Shown here: piece after piece, positions 1 to 9,479 of the stretch | How the letters are laid out: each line of letters begins with the position of its first letter | Position numbering within the stretch: position 1 is the stretch's first letter | DNA from: a virus | Direction: 5' to 3' (one strand) | Virus record (IMG/VR): IMGVR_UViG_3300027983_000028 | Location: 1-44,195 of that record | DNA length: 44,195 bases | Translations under genes and position numbers: made by a program | The notes under the pieces: model-generated | The model's database searches: none | Told to the model about the DNA's origin: nothing | The model's input: the letters and a program-made list of their open reading frames with translations, nothing else

Positions 1-253
1 AATACTAACGTCTGTACCTGTGGCTGCATTTGCAAATGTGAATTCATTAACCGCACTGGCCGTTGATGTAAAGATTATTTCTTCATTTCCGTTAGCATCA
101 TATATATCAGCACTACTGGCTGAGTTGAATATCTGCCAATTAGTTCCATCACATACGAACAATATAGCTTCATTCTGGTTTCTAATTGTATACGTTGCAT
201 TTCCATCCAGTGTTTCAGAAGCGTTCCCGTCTATGATTACTGTGTTGCTGCCT
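1..253. repeat. Left copy of terminal direct repeat
   Basis: Bases 1-253 repeat at 43943-44195 with one difference: a at 128, t at 44070. The repeat lies inside the tail-fibre gene, which reads in frame through it, so the molecule closes to a 43,942-bp circle. It may be a genuine direct terminal repeat or the overlap of a circularly permuted genome. The mismatch changes one fibre residue (Phe in this copy, Tyr in the other) and suggests population variation. Confidence 0.95.
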
Positions 254-711
254 GAGTCTGTTTTCTTAACTGCTAGTCTGAACCCATCTCCTGCTGTGGC
301 TGCTGCAAGCAGCGTTACAGTTAGTGTTCCACTTGTAGCGTCTGCTTTGATAAGCTTGTCTCTGTCTGTTTCCAGAACAGTGTAATCACCAGTTTTAGCA
401 ACTGTGGCCCACACTTGAGCGTTTGCTACAGCATTGTCCACTGTCATAATGGAGCTGGTTGGTGGATCACTGGCGGCTAATGTAGCTACAACGAATTTCA
501 TAGACTGGTCAATGTATATGTCTTGATCTAATCGCCCACTGGCGTTTAACGTCATGGGATTACTATTCGCTACGCTCTTAGCGGCTGTGGTGTATGTGTT
601 AGCCTTTGTGGTGGTGCCTGCTTGATATTGAAACAGTTGATATCCGGCAGCCACTGAGCTCCCATCAAAGAATGTTTTCGACTTGTCGTAATATCTTATT
701 GCCTTGCTCAT
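1..711 (-). CDS. Tail fibre/tailspike-position protein, N-terminal part (continues at 43942)
   Basis: The gene begins at ATG 711, which overlaps the stop of the upstream gene as ATGA, and is open to base 1. It continues in frame from 43942 to 43268, giving 461 aa in all. The N-terminus (DGSSVAAGYQLFQYQAGTTT, then NPMTLNASGR) matches the usual head-binding region of phage tailspikes and fibres. A beta-rich region follows (residues about 100-190). Its place after the ejection genes is that of P22 tailspike gene 9. I see no endorhamnosidase-type or other enzymatic domain, so a receptor-binding fibre is the more cautious call. Confidence 0.75.
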   Translation of the reverse strand, partial: MSKAIRYYDKSKTFFDGSSVAAGYQLFQYQAGTTTKANTYTTAAKSVANSNPMTLNASGRLDQDIYIDQSMKFVVATLAASDPPTSSIMTVDNAVANAQVWATVAKTGDYTVLETDRDKLIKADATSGTLTVTLLAAATAGDGFRLAVKKTDSGSNTVIIDGNASETLDGNATYTIRNQNEAILFVCDGTNWQIFNSASSADIYDANGNEEIIFTSTASAVNEFTFANAATGTDVSI

Positions 712-2735
712 TCTTGTTCCTCGGATTTATGTTTCATTGTACCTTCGTCTGTCATGAAGAATCCTGCTCTTGTGGAGGTTCTCTGGATGACACCTGTTAA
801 GTAGTTGTATGTACTGTCTGGCATATTCTTCGTGAGAGCTCCTGTTAGTTTCTTCAATACAGGATGGTTGGCCCACAGTGTTGTAGCTGGATAAGTAATC
901 GTCGCTGCTGCTGCCATTCCTAGTTTACCAAACCCTGTACTCTGTGACTCATTAATGGAAGACAGATATTTGTTAAGCCCTTGTATAGACTTGTAGCTCT
1001 CTCCTAATAGCTCTGGTGTTTTTGTAGCTTCTGATGTTCGCTGTATAAATGATGTTAAATTAATCTTACCGTCTACATCTGAGGCTTCTAGCGCTTCAGC
1101 AATCTTAGCGGCTCTCATTGCTTTGAGTCCCTCGCCGTCCATCAATCCCATCACCTTAGACTTGTTTGTCATCTCTGTATTGCTCATAACATCTTTGATT
1201 AACTTACGAGCTGCTATTTCGTCCACCATAGCTTTCTTAATCTTGGGCATTTCTTCTTGCATCTTATAGAACCTAGAGCTATATTCTTTGGCTGCCATGA
1301 AGTCCTTAAGGTCGTCTCCTGATAGGCTCTTCTGTATTGGGTCCATTAAGCGTGTTCTAATATCTGATAGTTGTCTCACGACGTCCCTGCCCACACCACC
1401 TGTGTCTGCTTTCCTCACACTGGATATAACATCACCTATTGTAGACTGAGCGTTCTTCACGTCATCCACTGTCATGTTCTTCTTAGATAGTATTTTAGTT
1501 AGGATGGTTTGTGATCTGTTGGCTAATGGAATGGCTGACTTAACGTCATTAATTACGGCAAACGCTTCTGAAGCTGTTGACTTAGCCATTTCTGAATCCA
1601 CCATAACGCCTCTGAAAGGTTTGTTCCACATATCCGATTGGCCTTTCTTGATGTTCTGTAGTGTACCTTGTAGCTTAGCTCCTGCGAATTTAATTAAGTC
1701 TTTAGAATACACAGCGTCATTGCCTCCGGATACTTTTCGAACCACTTCGTGTATGTCGTCACCAATACCCTCTATCTGTCGAACGCGTTTCCCTGCTCCA
1801 GTCATTGATGGCAATGAGTCGAAGAACTTGTTGGCAAATGTCTTGCTGGCTCCTTTTTCCATAACGTCACGAGGGAGCAATTCACTAATAGTTTCCCTCC
1901 CTTGCTGAAGCTTTCTAGATTTCTCTGCCCACGTTCCTATCTTAGCTCCCACCATTGGTAGGGCATACGACATAGGGCTGCTTAGAGCGTTTCCTGCTGC
2001 TTCTGTGTTGAGGAGCTGATCTGGATTCTCTGGGTCGTATCGTTGTGATTCCTGAGCTGCAAACAATCCTGCTCCCCCCACACCTGCTGCTCCGTACTTG
2101 GCTGCTGTCTTAAGACCCATAGGAGCCATCTTACCAGCTAGTGAAGCACCCTTGAGCACACCGCCATAGGGACCTGCCATTGGAAGCGTAGCAAGCATCT
2201 CTCCAGCTATCTCTCCTCCCTTAGCATATCCACCTAGTCCGGCTTCTGTGTTTATGGCTTGTTCTTCATCTAATCGTTTATCTGCTGCTTTGAGATTGGC
2301 CCTGCCTTTCTCAGAGGGAATCATTGAGAGGAGCTTATATGTAAAATGTGTTACGCCTCTATGCACCCCTGTATTAATAGCATCCAATTTCTTCATGAAC
2401 CCTGGTTCTTCTCGTTTTTGTTCGACCGGCTTTTCCAAATCCATAATTCCGTCTGGAAGCTTCCCTCCTGCTACAACATTTTCTGACCCTGGAGGAGGCC
2501 CTAGATCCATCACTCCCTGGGGCAACTGATTGCTGCTAGGGGATGAGGGTGGCGCCGAACCAAAACTAGTTAGTGACGCTCCGTATTGATCGCCTGAAGG
2601 GCCCTGTCGAGCCATCTCCGGGTCGCTAAGCATTGGGGAAGGCCTACCCTGTGGGTATGTTGTCTCTACACCTGTAGGGCCTTGAGGGCCTATTGGTGAG
2701 GGCATTCCGTAATTTAGTTCATTTGGATTCTGCAT
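708..2735 (-). CDS. Ejection protein, P22 gp16-like position
   Basis: A 675-aa protein, the largest in the ejection block and last before the tail fibre, as P22 gp16 is. Residues 1-110 are rich in Pro, Gly and Gln. Residues about 165-260 are a Gly/Ala-rich hydrophobic stretch that could insert in a membrane. The remainder is mostly helical and charged, with another hydrophobic stretch near residues 605-625. Proteins at this position are carried in the virion and released with the DNA to help it cross the host envelope. The call rests on gene order, size and composition, since no conserved catalytic motif is visible. RBS: AAGG eight bases before ATG. Confidence 0.6.
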   Translation of the reverse strand: MQNPNELNYGMPSPIGPQGPTGVETTYPQGRPSPMLSDPEMARQGPSGDQYGASLTSFGSAPPSSPSSNQLPQGVMDLGPPPGSENVVAGGKLPDGIMDLEKPVEQKREEPGFMKKLDAINTGVHRGVTHFTYKLLSMIPSEKGRANLKAADKRLDEEQAINTEAGLGGYAKGGEIAGEMLATLPMAGPYGGVLKGASLAGKMAPMGLKTAAKYGAAGVGGAGLFAAQESQRYDPENPDQLLNTEAAGNALSSPMSYALPMVGAKIGTWAEKSRKLQQGRETISELLPRDVMEKGASKTFANKFFDSLPSMTGAGKRVRQIEGIGDDIHEVVRKVSGGNDAVYSKDLIKFAGAKLQGTLQNIKKGQSDMWNKPFRGVMVDSEMAKSTASEAFAVINDVKSAIPLANRSQTILTKILSKKNMTVDDVKNAQSTIGDVISSVRKADTGGVGRDVVRQLSDIRTRLMDPIQKSLSGDDLKDFMAAKEYSSRFYKMQEEMPKIKKAMVDEIAARKLIKDVMSNTEMTNKSKVMGLMDGEGLKAMRAAKIAEALEASDVDGKINLTSFIQRTSEATKTPELLGESYKSIQGLNKYLSSINESQSTGFGKLGMAAAATITYPATTLWANHPVLKKLTGALTKNMPDSTYNYLTGVIQRTSTRAGFFMTDEGTMKHKSEEQE

Positions 2736-2737
2736 GG

Positions 2738-3784
2738 TTACATACCTTGTAAGAATAATTTACGTTCGGCTGCTCGTCTGTTCTCTAACCCTTTAAGTAC
2801 TTTACCGCCTGCCTTGTTGTATTTCAACATGTTATCTGCGGCTCCTTGGTAATCCCCACTGTTTAGTGAGTCAATGACGGAAGAGTTCTTAGTCCAGCCT
2901 GGGCCTACATTATATGTGAACGAAGCTAATGCGTCAACTTGGTTTTGTGTTAACGGCACCGTCACAGCTGATTTGATGTGTTTGGTGTATTCTGGGATTC
3001 GTTGATTGAGCATGTCCATGGCGTCTGATTTTGAAATGCTGGCATCTTTACCTGGAGCCTTGCTGCCGTAGCCGTAACTCCATTGTTTATAATCCCAATA
3101 TGGTTTTTCATAGAAGCCTTCAAACTGGGCTATAGACTTAGCTGCATTGTCTGAAGCTTTCCATGTGCCCGGTTCAAAGAACTTGTTACCACTTGGGTCC
3201 ACTCCTGTGTCATTAGCTAGTTGTAAATCGCCTTGGAATGAAGCACCCTTTGGAGCTCCTTCAATTGTTTTTGTCATGTTAATATCTCCTGGTCCTGCTG
3301 CACGAGCTTTCCCTACCCCGAATGCGTTTGCCATTGTGTCCATTACTTTCGATGGAATACCGCCTTGTGGCTTAGGGGGACGTTGAGGCATTTGCATTCC
3401 ACCATCTAGCGGACTTGTCATTTGATTCATGCGTTGCATTGCATCCGGTATGCCGCCTTGGTTTCCCATTGGTTGTCCCATTGGTCCCTGCATCATAGGA
3501 GCGTTGTTCCCCATTGGATTAGCCATTTGAGGCATACGTTGTTGGCCTGACAGTAGTCCTCCCATTGGGCCACCCATTTGAGGTTGCTGCCCGTAGCCTG
3601 TAGGGTTCATCATTGGTACAGGTCGTTGAGGGGCAATCTTCAAGGGGGCTCCTGCTCCCATTCCTTGGCCTGGTATACCTAGTGCTCCTCCAATGCCTTG
3701 TCCTACGGCTCCCAAGGCTCCACCAACAGCACCTCCGAGTCCTCCTAAGGCTTGTCCTATTCCGCTTAATAATCCACCTAACAT
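2738..3784 (-). CDS. Virion-associated lysozyme (GH24-like domain with Gly/Met/Pro-rich N-terminus)
   Basis: 348 aa. Residues 1-150 are low-complexity, rich in Gly, Met, Pro and Gln with an early GGLGGAVGGALGAVGQGIGG-like hydrophobic run. Residues about 215-348 look like a T4-type lysozyme (GH24): catalytic Glu in AQFEGFYEKPYWD, then SYGYGS where many relatives have TIGYG, NQVDALASFTYNVG, and the closing NRRAAERKLF. It lies among ejection genes and overlaps the upstream stop by one base (TAATG). A peptidoglycan-cutting tool for entry is therefore likelier than a classical endolysin, though it could serve both. There is no cleavable signal peptide of standard form. Confidence 0.75.
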   Translation of the reverse strand: MLGGLLSGIGQALGGLGGAVGGALGAVGQGIGGALGIPGQGMGAGAPLKIAPQRPVPMMNPTGYGQQPQMGGPMGGLLSGQQRMPQMANPMGNNAPMMQGPMGQPMGNQGGIPDAMQRMNQMTSPLDGGMQMPQRPPKPQGGIPSKVMDTMANAFGVGKARAAGPGDINMTKTIEGAPKGASFQGDLQLANDTGVDPSGNKFFEPGTWKASDNAAKSIAQFEGFYEKPYWDYKQWSYGYGSKAPGKDASISKSDAMDMLNQRIPEYTKHIKSAVTVPLTQNQVDALASFTYNVGPGWTKNSSVIDSLNSGDYQGAADNMLKYNKAGGKVLKGLENRRAAERKLFLQGM

Positions 3785-5070
3785 TATTGTGCTCCCCTAG
3801 ATTTTATAGCGTCGTCAATTTGTTTGTCTGTCCAGCCTTGCCCTTTGTAATACTCTCGGGTGGCTTTCATTGTGTTTTCTTGGCTTACGTCTGCTGACTT
3901 AGATTGAATCTCTTGTAGCATCTTGTCTTGATATCCTGGGGAACTAACATCCACACCTTCTCTAAGGAGCTTCTGTCTAGACTCTTTTACGTCGTTGAAG
4001 AATCTTAATAGATTGTCTGCTCGTCCTTTAAACTGTGACTTAGTTGTTGTGGGGCCAATAGACGGGAGAATTTCCTTCAAGAATTCTAATTGTTTATCTG
4101 AGTATTGAACACCAGAGAGCTGCTTGATTGTTGACATGGCGTTCATTTCTGATTGGCCTTTAAACGCACTGTAACTAGCTAGCTTTTCTTTATCTTGAGG
4201 AGAGGGAGCCATTCCTTCCATTCCTGGAACGCCACTCACCCACTCTTGTCCAATTGTTTTCCATTGACCTAACGCTTGAGACCCGAAGAAATTATCTGGG
4301 ACGTTCTTATACATGCTTGACAATTCGTTAATGTTGTCATTGGCCGTTATAATATCTTTCTGCATTTGGGATTTAGTTGGAGCTGTTGCCGCTTGCGACT
4401 CAATAACGGTGCCGTCGGGCAACGTCACTTTGGCACTACTACCTTGTGCTCCTTCTTTCTTATTAGGTCTCATCTTTTGATATTCATTAACTTTACCTAG
4501 CTGTAATATTTTCATGTCCAATGCTGATTTAAATCTCTCTGGACTCAATCCTACAAGCTTCTGTGCTTCGTCTTCATTGATGTAGCCATTTGTGTAAGAC
4601 TCTTTGATGATTTCTGATTGTAGTTCTTGCGCTGCTGGTTCACTATCTACCTGCTCCATGGACAATCTAGCCGATGCTGCAAAGGACCCCATCTCATTAA
4701 TCTTACCTTCGTCCTGCTTAGCTAGTTCTAGTATTTTTGTTCTATGTTCTTCGAGAGCACGTTGCTGACCTTGAGCTTGTTCTGCCATAGCCATCTTACG
4801 TTCATCCATTGCCATGTCATGCTGCTGACCTTGTTGAGCCATGCCTAGTTTCTCTTGCTGCATAGCCATCTGTTGGTCGTCTTGACTCTTGCCCATCAGG
4901 CTTTTGCCTAGATTGGAGAGCATTCCCATCTGTTGGTTTTGTCGTTGTTGATCTAGCTGTTTATATCCTAACAAACCACTGCCAGGTACATGTAGCCCTA
5001 ATCCGCCTGTGTTTCTTCCTGCTACGGCAGCGAGTCCCTGAAAATTCCCTGGATTGACGTTAATTGCCAT
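3784..5070 (-). CDS. Ejection protein, P22 gp20-like position
   Basis: 428 aa. Residues 30-125 are strongly Gln/Met-rich and helical, as in P22 gp20-type injection proteins. The C-terminal half is helical and charged and ends GWTDKQIDDAIKSRG. It lies between the gp7-like and lysozyme genes in the ejection block. The start ATG at 5070 has GGGG upstream, and the stop overlaps the next start as TAATG. Assignment is by order and composition only. Confidence 0.55.
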   Translation of the reverse strand: MAINVNPGNFQGLAAVAGRNTGGLGLHVPGSGLLGYKQLDQQRQNQQMGMLSNLGKSLMGKSQDDQQMAMQQEKLGMAQQGQQHDMAMDERKMAMAEQAQGQQRALEEHRTKILELAKQDEGKINEMGSFAASARLSMEQVDSEPAAQELQSEIIKESYTNGYINEDEAQKLVGLSPERFKSALDMKILQLGKVNEYQKMRPNKKEGAQGSSAKVTLPDGTVIESQAATAPTKSQMQKDIITANDNINELSSMYKNVPDNFFGSQALGQWKTIGQEWVSGVPGMEGMAPSPQDKEKLASYSAFKGQSEMNAMSTIKQLSGVQYSDKQLEFLKEILPSIGPTTTKSQFKGRADNLLRFFNDVKESRQKLLREGVDVSSPGYQDKMLQEIQSKSADVSQENTMKATREYYKGQGWTDKQIDDAIKSRGAQ

Positions 5071-5125
5071 ATGCTATGCCCCTTACCGTCTCGACATGTC
5101 CCATGTCTTTATAATTAATTGCCAT
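5060..5125 (-). CDS. 21-codon bridging ORF between two ejection genes
   Basis: MAINYKDMGHVETVRGIAYGN. Its ATG overlaps the stop of the upstream gene (TAATG) and its end overlaps the next gene's start by 11 bases. Both this ORF and the next gene begin with ATGGCAATTAA, encoding MAIN, so the start region looks duplicated. It could be a real micro-protein or a device for translational coupling. No function is proposed. Confidence 0.35.
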   Translation of the reverse strand: MAINYKDMGHVETVRGIAYGN

Positions 5126-5850
5126 TAGAAATAACCTCCTACGCCTGTGCTAGATTGTCCTAAGCTACCTGCTCCTGTGTCGCCACCACCGAATCCGGCT
5201 GCTGCGTTAGCTGAAGCGATTTGAGCCCCTACGTTGGCTGCGTTCATTAAGTTACTGCCTTGGGCTGCCCCCGTGTTCAACATGCCAGATGCACCAAACA
5301 CACCTTGGTTGGCGAATAAGCTTCCTAGATTGTTTCCTAGGGCGTTGGCTGAGTCGGCACCAGATGTCTGCATACCCATTCCCATGAGTCCTTGAAGCCT
5401 GTTTTGATAATCGGAGAAGAGTCCCATATTCTGTTGTTGGAATTGCCCATATTGTTGATTGGCTAGGTTCTGAGCGTATCCCTGTACATCCCTCATGCTT
5501 CTACCACTCTCTAGGAGCCCTTTAGCTGCATGATTCTTTAATAGCTGTCGTATCCCTTCTTGTTGTTGAAACTCGTAGCCTGGGTCTGCTCTGAAGCGTT
5601 CTGTTGGATCTGCTGAAGCGTCTAACATCTGAGGGTCGCTACCAAACGCTAATCTGTAAGCAGGCGTGTTAAAAAACCTACTCTCTAGTGTCGAAATAGG
5701 CATGGCCCGTTCAAGAGCAATTTCTTGGGCAGGTCGTGGATCACTGAAGTCTCGTTTGTTTTGTTGCAGCCAACGGGACATTTCATCCATTCGTTGGTCA
5801 TATGCCAGCTGCTGCTGTGTACTTAATATACTTTGATCATTTTGTTCCAT
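5125..5850 (-). CDS. Ejection protein, P22 gp7-like position
   Basis: 241 aa from ATG 5850, which shares a TAATG junction with the upstream stop. An alternative GTG start at 5865 adds five residues and has no better RBS. Gln-rich helical segments (residues 85-150, with DPGYEFQQQEGI and KGLLESGRS) resemble proteins annotated as DNA transfer or ejection proteins in other podoviruses. The C-terminus is rich in Gly, Ala, Ser and Asn. Part of the block whose order matches P22 genes 14-7-20-16. Confidence 0.55.
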   Translation of the reverse strand: MEQNDQSILSTQQQLAYDQRMDEMSRWLQQNKRDFSDPRPAQEIALERAMPISTLESRFFNTPAYRLAFGSDPQMLDASADPTERFRADPGYEFQQQEGIRQLLKNHAAKGLLESGRSMRDVQGYAQNLANQQYGQFQQQNMGLFSDYQNRLQGLMGMGMQTSGADSANALGNNLGSLFANQGVFGASGMLNTGAAQGSNLMNAANVGAQIASANAAAGFGGGDTGAGSLGQSSTGVGGYF

Positions 5851-6737
5851 TATACATTCACCCACTTAGGAGCTGAGAACAGCCCTGTCTGATATCCTCT
5901 AGCAATACTGCCCATCTCTGGGGTCCAATATCTAGTTGCTGCGTCATAATCTGTTACAGCACGGCTTGCTTCCCTGGCCTGAGCTGCAATAGCTTTTCTT
6001 TCTGCTTCTGGAATGCTACCGCCACCATAATATCGTCCTTCGTTTAATAGTTGTTTAGACATACCTGCTAATCCTTCTAGATAAGCTTGAGGGCTATCTA
6101 CTTGGAATCCTCCTACGTTTGGAGCTGACATTTGACCTGCTGCTGACATGAAGTTGGCGTATGTTGGATCCATTTGCCCCTTATCGTAAGCTGACTTTCC
6201 GTAATTGATTCGAGCCACCATTTCCCCTTGTTGTCTCACCCTATCTGCTTCTGACATGTTACCCGAGGGTAATCCCGTCACTTTATTGCCACTCAGACCT
6301 GGTTGGTCTCCCCAGCCTCCGAATAGTCCTGATGCCTCGTCTGCTGATATGTCTCCAGCTGTTCGCGCCATATTATCCATAGCACTAACCCTGTTGGCTT
6401 GTTTCTCTAGGGCATTAGCTAACACGAAGCTTCCCATCTCTGGTCGTTCTACAGCCATGCTATCTAAATAGTGATCGAGGCCTGTATATCCTGCGAGCTT
6501 ATATGGAGCGTTACGTGCTTGTGCCACTTCATCGCCTAGTTTGGCCTTGTCTGCTGCCTTCTCTGTGTATTTCTCTGAATACTTAATGGCGCTGCCTAGA
6601 GCTTGATCTAAGAAGTCATTTGCCTTGTTAGCATATCCTGTAGCATCAAATGTTATTGGTGAAGGTTCTGGGCCGCCGCCTCCTCCGAAGCTACCTGCTG
6701 CACCTGCCACTTGACCTATTACGCCCATCATTTCCAT
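5850..6737 (-). CDS. Virion or ejection-block protein of unknown function
   Basis: 295 aa. A hydrophobic, Gly-rich N-terminus (GVIGQVAGAAGSFGGGGG) is followed by a helical alanine-rich region and a Gly/Ser linker near residue 240. It lies between the gp14-like and gp7-like genes, where ejection or internal virion proteins are usual. Start ATG 6737 lies two bases after the upstream stop. I do not recognise a named family. Confidence 0.5.
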   Translation of the reverse strand: MEMMGVIGQVAGAAGSFGGGGGPEPSPITFDATGYANKANDFLDQALGSAIKYSEKYTEKAADKAKLGDEVAQARNAPYKLAGYTGLDHYLDSMAVERPEMGSFVLANALEKQANRVSAMDNMARTAGDISADEASGLFGGWGDQPGLSGNKVTGLPSGNMSEADRVRQQGEMVARINYGKSAYDKGQMDPTYANFMSAAGQMSAPNVGGFQVDSPQAYLEGLAGMSKQLLNEGRYYGGGSIPEAERKAIAAQAREASRAVTDYDAATRYWTPEMGSIARGYQTGLFSAPKWVNV

Positions 6738-6738
6738 A

Positions 6739-7173
6739 TTATTTGTCTCTCTGTAATATAAGTTTGCTGTATAATTTGCCGTCTTTCTCAGAGGCGTTTT
6801 CTATTCTAGCTATCTCTTTAAACCCTAACTTCTTAGCATGTGCTTGTGAAGCTTTATTCCATTCCGGAATCATTGTCATTGCCTGCACGTCAGGGAAGTT
6901 GTCTAATATGTATCCTGTTATTTTGTGGCTACCTGGCCCTCTAAATTTCTTTAACATCCCTAGATGCCAACATATTAACTTGTTTGCCATCCAATGAGCT
7001 GTCGCTATTCCTGCTAACTCTCCGTCTACTAGAAACGGCATGTGCCATACGGCTGGATTGACGGCTACGTCGTCGACAGTGTTGTCTTCTGTCATGTCTT
7101 CCCATATGCCATCAAGTGCGTATATTTTTCTTAGCTTATCTGGATCTTCACATCTGATTACATGTATATTCAT
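6739..7173 (-). CDS. GNAT-fold protein, P22 gp14-like (DUF2824-type)
   Basis: 144 aa. The pattern is that of a GNAT acetyltransferase fold: WHMPFLVDGELAGIATAHW (strands 2-4), a GPGSHKITGYIL segment where the acetyl-CoA loop would lie, then AMTMIPEWNKASQAHAKKLG. Podoviruses carry such proteins between the needle and ejection genes, as with P22 gene 14. The usual R/Q-x-x-G-x-G/A loop is poorly conserved (FRGPGS), so catalytic activity is uncertain. It overlaps the upstream stop by one base. Confidence 0.6.
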   Translation of the reverse strand: MNIHVIRCEDPDKLRKIYALDGIWEDMTEDNTVDDVAVNPAVWHMPFLVDGELAGIATAHWMANKLICWHLGMLKKFRGPGSHKITGYILDNFPDVQAMTMIPEWNKASQAHAKKLGFKEIARIENASEKDGKLYSKLILQRDK

Positions 7174-7940
7174 TATGCCCCCAATAGTGTGTAACCAATC
7201 GTAATGGATGCACCGGATCTATTTTCTATATACACATTACCGTCTGTGTGGCTACTTACAGTGAGCTTTGTATCTGATCCTGTCGTACCTGCTAGTGCTC
7301 CTGTCGCCACTTCTACGGAACTGCCTGACTGGGCTACAATAGCCGTATAACTAGTTGCTATTGCTCCGTATGCCACCACTGCGTTGAACGTGCTAGCTCC
7401 ACTGGTTTGGGGATTGATTATTATTATTCCTGTGTCTTGGTTTGGAGTTACGCTGACTGCTACATCATCTGCTAGTGTTAGTGTGTTCCCGAACAGGCTA
7501 ACGGTGTCTACCCCTGTTCCCAGTGCTGTTCTTACATTTGCATTGTCTGTAACATCTGCAAGGGCTTCTATGCTATCTAACTTAGATCCATCAGATGCGA
7601 CATCTCTTCCATCAACATTCCCTGTAAGGGATATGTTCCCTGTCACTGTCTGGCTTCCTGAGGCTATCGTCCCTGATGTGCTGAGATTCTCTGTCGAGCT
7701 TGTCCAATCTATGTGTTCATTAGCTAGGAAGTTAGTGGTGGCGTCGTGGTTTATACCTGTGTCTTTAACAGTTACTTCCCCGCCCACTGCGACGTTAAAA
7801 TCTGTTGCGTTGAATATGGACGACTCAATAGCGTTGTTTCCGAAATCACGAAAGAACTCATACCATACAGGATGGATGTTGCCTTGCTGCGTCACCATCG
7901 ACAGTCCTATAGGTGGAATTCTCTTTACTGACTTTACCAT
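7173..7940 (-). CDS. Tail needle/fibre-like structural protein (P22 gp26 position)
   Basis: 255 aa. A short N-terminal segment (PPIGLSMVTQQGNIHPVWYEFF) is followed by beta-rich repeats with the fibre motif GNISLTGNVDGRDVASDG, then a Ser/Thr/Gly-rich C-terminus. It comes directly after the gp10-like gene, where P22 has its needle gene 26. The N-terminus is also typical of short neck-proximal fibres. RBS is weak. Confidence 0.55.
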   Translation of the reverse strand: MVKSVKRIPPIGLSMVTQQGNIHPVWYEFFRDFGNNAIESSIFNATDFNVAVGGEVTVKDTGINHDATTNFLANEHIDWTSSTENLSTSGTIASGSQTVTGNISLTGNVDGRDVASDGSKLDSIEALADVTDNANVRTALGTGVDTVSLFGNTLTLADDVAVSVTPNQDTGIIIINPQTSGASTFNAVVAYGAIATSYTAIVAQSGSSVEVATGALAGTTGSDTKLTVSSHTDGNVYIENRSGASITIGYTLLGA

Positions 7941-8009
7941 GAAAAAAGCTCTTTTTGAATTACCATGTCATATTCCGTAAGGGGTTTGATATTAACTGCA
8001 AGTTAATGT

Positions 8010-9479
8010 CTACCATGCTCCGAATGCTCCTTTAGCTCTGGCTTGCATTAAGGCTATGTCTATGGGGTCGCTGATTTCCATTGATATCACCCAGTTACGA
8101 GCCGTACCTAACTTGCTTATCATTGCTCTGTAATCGTATTCGCCTTGCTTGCCTAGTTCCATCATCATCTCTGGTTCGAATGTATTACCGCCATCTAGTG
8201 AATATTTAAGAATCATTACCGGGCTGCTTCCTTGTCCTGATAGTGTTCCGAAGCCTGTGTTCATATCTATTTCTAATTGGTAGACAGATATGTATTTTAA
8301 TTCGTTTTGATATACGGGGGAGGTGCGTGTTAGTTTTCTTATCTCTCCGTCGTCTGTCGTGACGCCTTTGTCTTCTTTAAATATCTTCCCGGAGTACCAA
8401 TCCCCGTAAAGATTGAGTCCCTTGAAGTTTACACAATGTCGCCCTCGGAACATATCTTGAGGCTTATCCCCATTATTGTCAGGATACGGCCTGGTTGATT
8501 GTCTTTCATGCCACATATTGAGTGTTACGTCGTATACATATGTGGAGCCGAGGGCTGGGATGTGTAAAAAATATAGAATGTGTCCGTCTTTAGTGTACTG
8601 AACATATCCTTCGGCATCTTTAGTGTCTGCTTGATTAATGGCTTGTGAGATTGCTGGGGAGCTTATTTGTTTGGATGAATAGTCTGTGCCTAGCATGTAA
8701 ACTTCTGTTTCGCCAAATCTACTGCTTCCTAAGAAGAAGAACCCACCATGCCATGTTGCTAAGCTGTGAGGGGCTGCAATGCCGTAGTACATACTTGTTC
8801 TTGATTGTCTTACAAACGGTGTTGAGCCGTCATTGATATATATTTCTGTTGTCTCATCTCCGAAACAATATATTTCTTCCCTAAACGCCGATACAGCTTT
8901 AACACTATCTGATTTAAACGTTGGGGTGAATACAGAGTCGCCCACCCAATTTGATACATCATTTAACTCACTAAAAGACACACGTCCGTCATTATCAGAT
9001 ATAATAGCATATCCGTCAGAGTATGTCAAGGTTTTTCCACCTGGAAAATCAACGTCTGTTATCTGTGCGAGCACGTCCGTGGACAGGGTGAGATAGTAGG
9101 CTGCGTTGGGGTCCATTATCATTAGCTGACCATTGCCGTTTATCTCCATATACACTTTACAATTACTACCTGCTGCCAGGTTGGACATGGCGCCCATTGA
9201 CGTGCCTGTGCCGTCTACGAATATTTCATATAACGATTGTCCTACGACAGCGAAGCATCTTTCTTGTGTTAACGTTCGGGCAACAAAAAGGCCTCGCACA
9301 GAATCGCCCGTTAAATCAACAAGCTGCGTGAGACCTGGTCGTGGAAATAATGCCATTCTGGTTTTATTCTTTTCTCCCCTGTTCTCATCTGTGATTACAG
9401 GATACCAATTGATTGTTCTCTGAGAATTCCAGTCGGCATATTTGTGGGCGTATGTTCCACCTAGTAAGTCAATTATCAC
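8010..9479 (-). CDS. P22 gp10-like packaged-DNA stabilisation protein
   Basis: 489 aa, close to P22 gp10 (about 470 aa). It starts LLGGTYAHKYADWNSQRTIN and continues through WYPVI and LFPRPGL, the usual opening of this family, followed by beta-propeller-like repeats (GYAIISDNDGRVSFSELND, YYGIAAPHSLATW). It closes the neck after DNA packaging and carries the needle. The start is GTG at 9479, overlapping the upstream stop as GTGA. Confidence 0.8.
   Translation of the reverse strand: MIIDLLGGTYAHKYADWNSQRTINWYPVITDENRGEKNKTRMALFPRPGLTQLVDLTGDSVRGLFVARTLTQERCFAVVGQSLYEIFVDGTGTSMGAMSNLAAGSNCKVYMEINGNGQLMIMDPNAAYYLTLSTDVLAQITDVDFPGGKTLTYSDGYAIISDNDGRVSFSELNDVSNWVGDSVFTPTFKSDSVKAVSAFREEIYCFGDETTEIYINDGSTPFVRQSRTSMYYGIAAPHSLATWHGGFFFLGSSRFGETEVYMLGTDYSSKQISSPAISQAINQADTKDAEGYVQYTKDGHILYFLHIPALGSTYVYDVTLNMWHERQSTRPYPDNNGDKPQDMFRGRHCVNFKGLNLYGDWYSGKIFKEDKGVTTDDGEIRKLTRTSPVYQNELKYISVYQLEIDMNTGFGTLSGQGSSPVMILKYSLDGGNTFEPEMMMELGKQGEYDYRAMISKLGTARNWVISMEISDPIDIALMQARAKGAFGAW

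Noticed and set aside
7384-7980. 198-aa plus-strand ORF
   Set aside because: Exact antisense shadow of the needle-like gene; composition and start signals do not support it.
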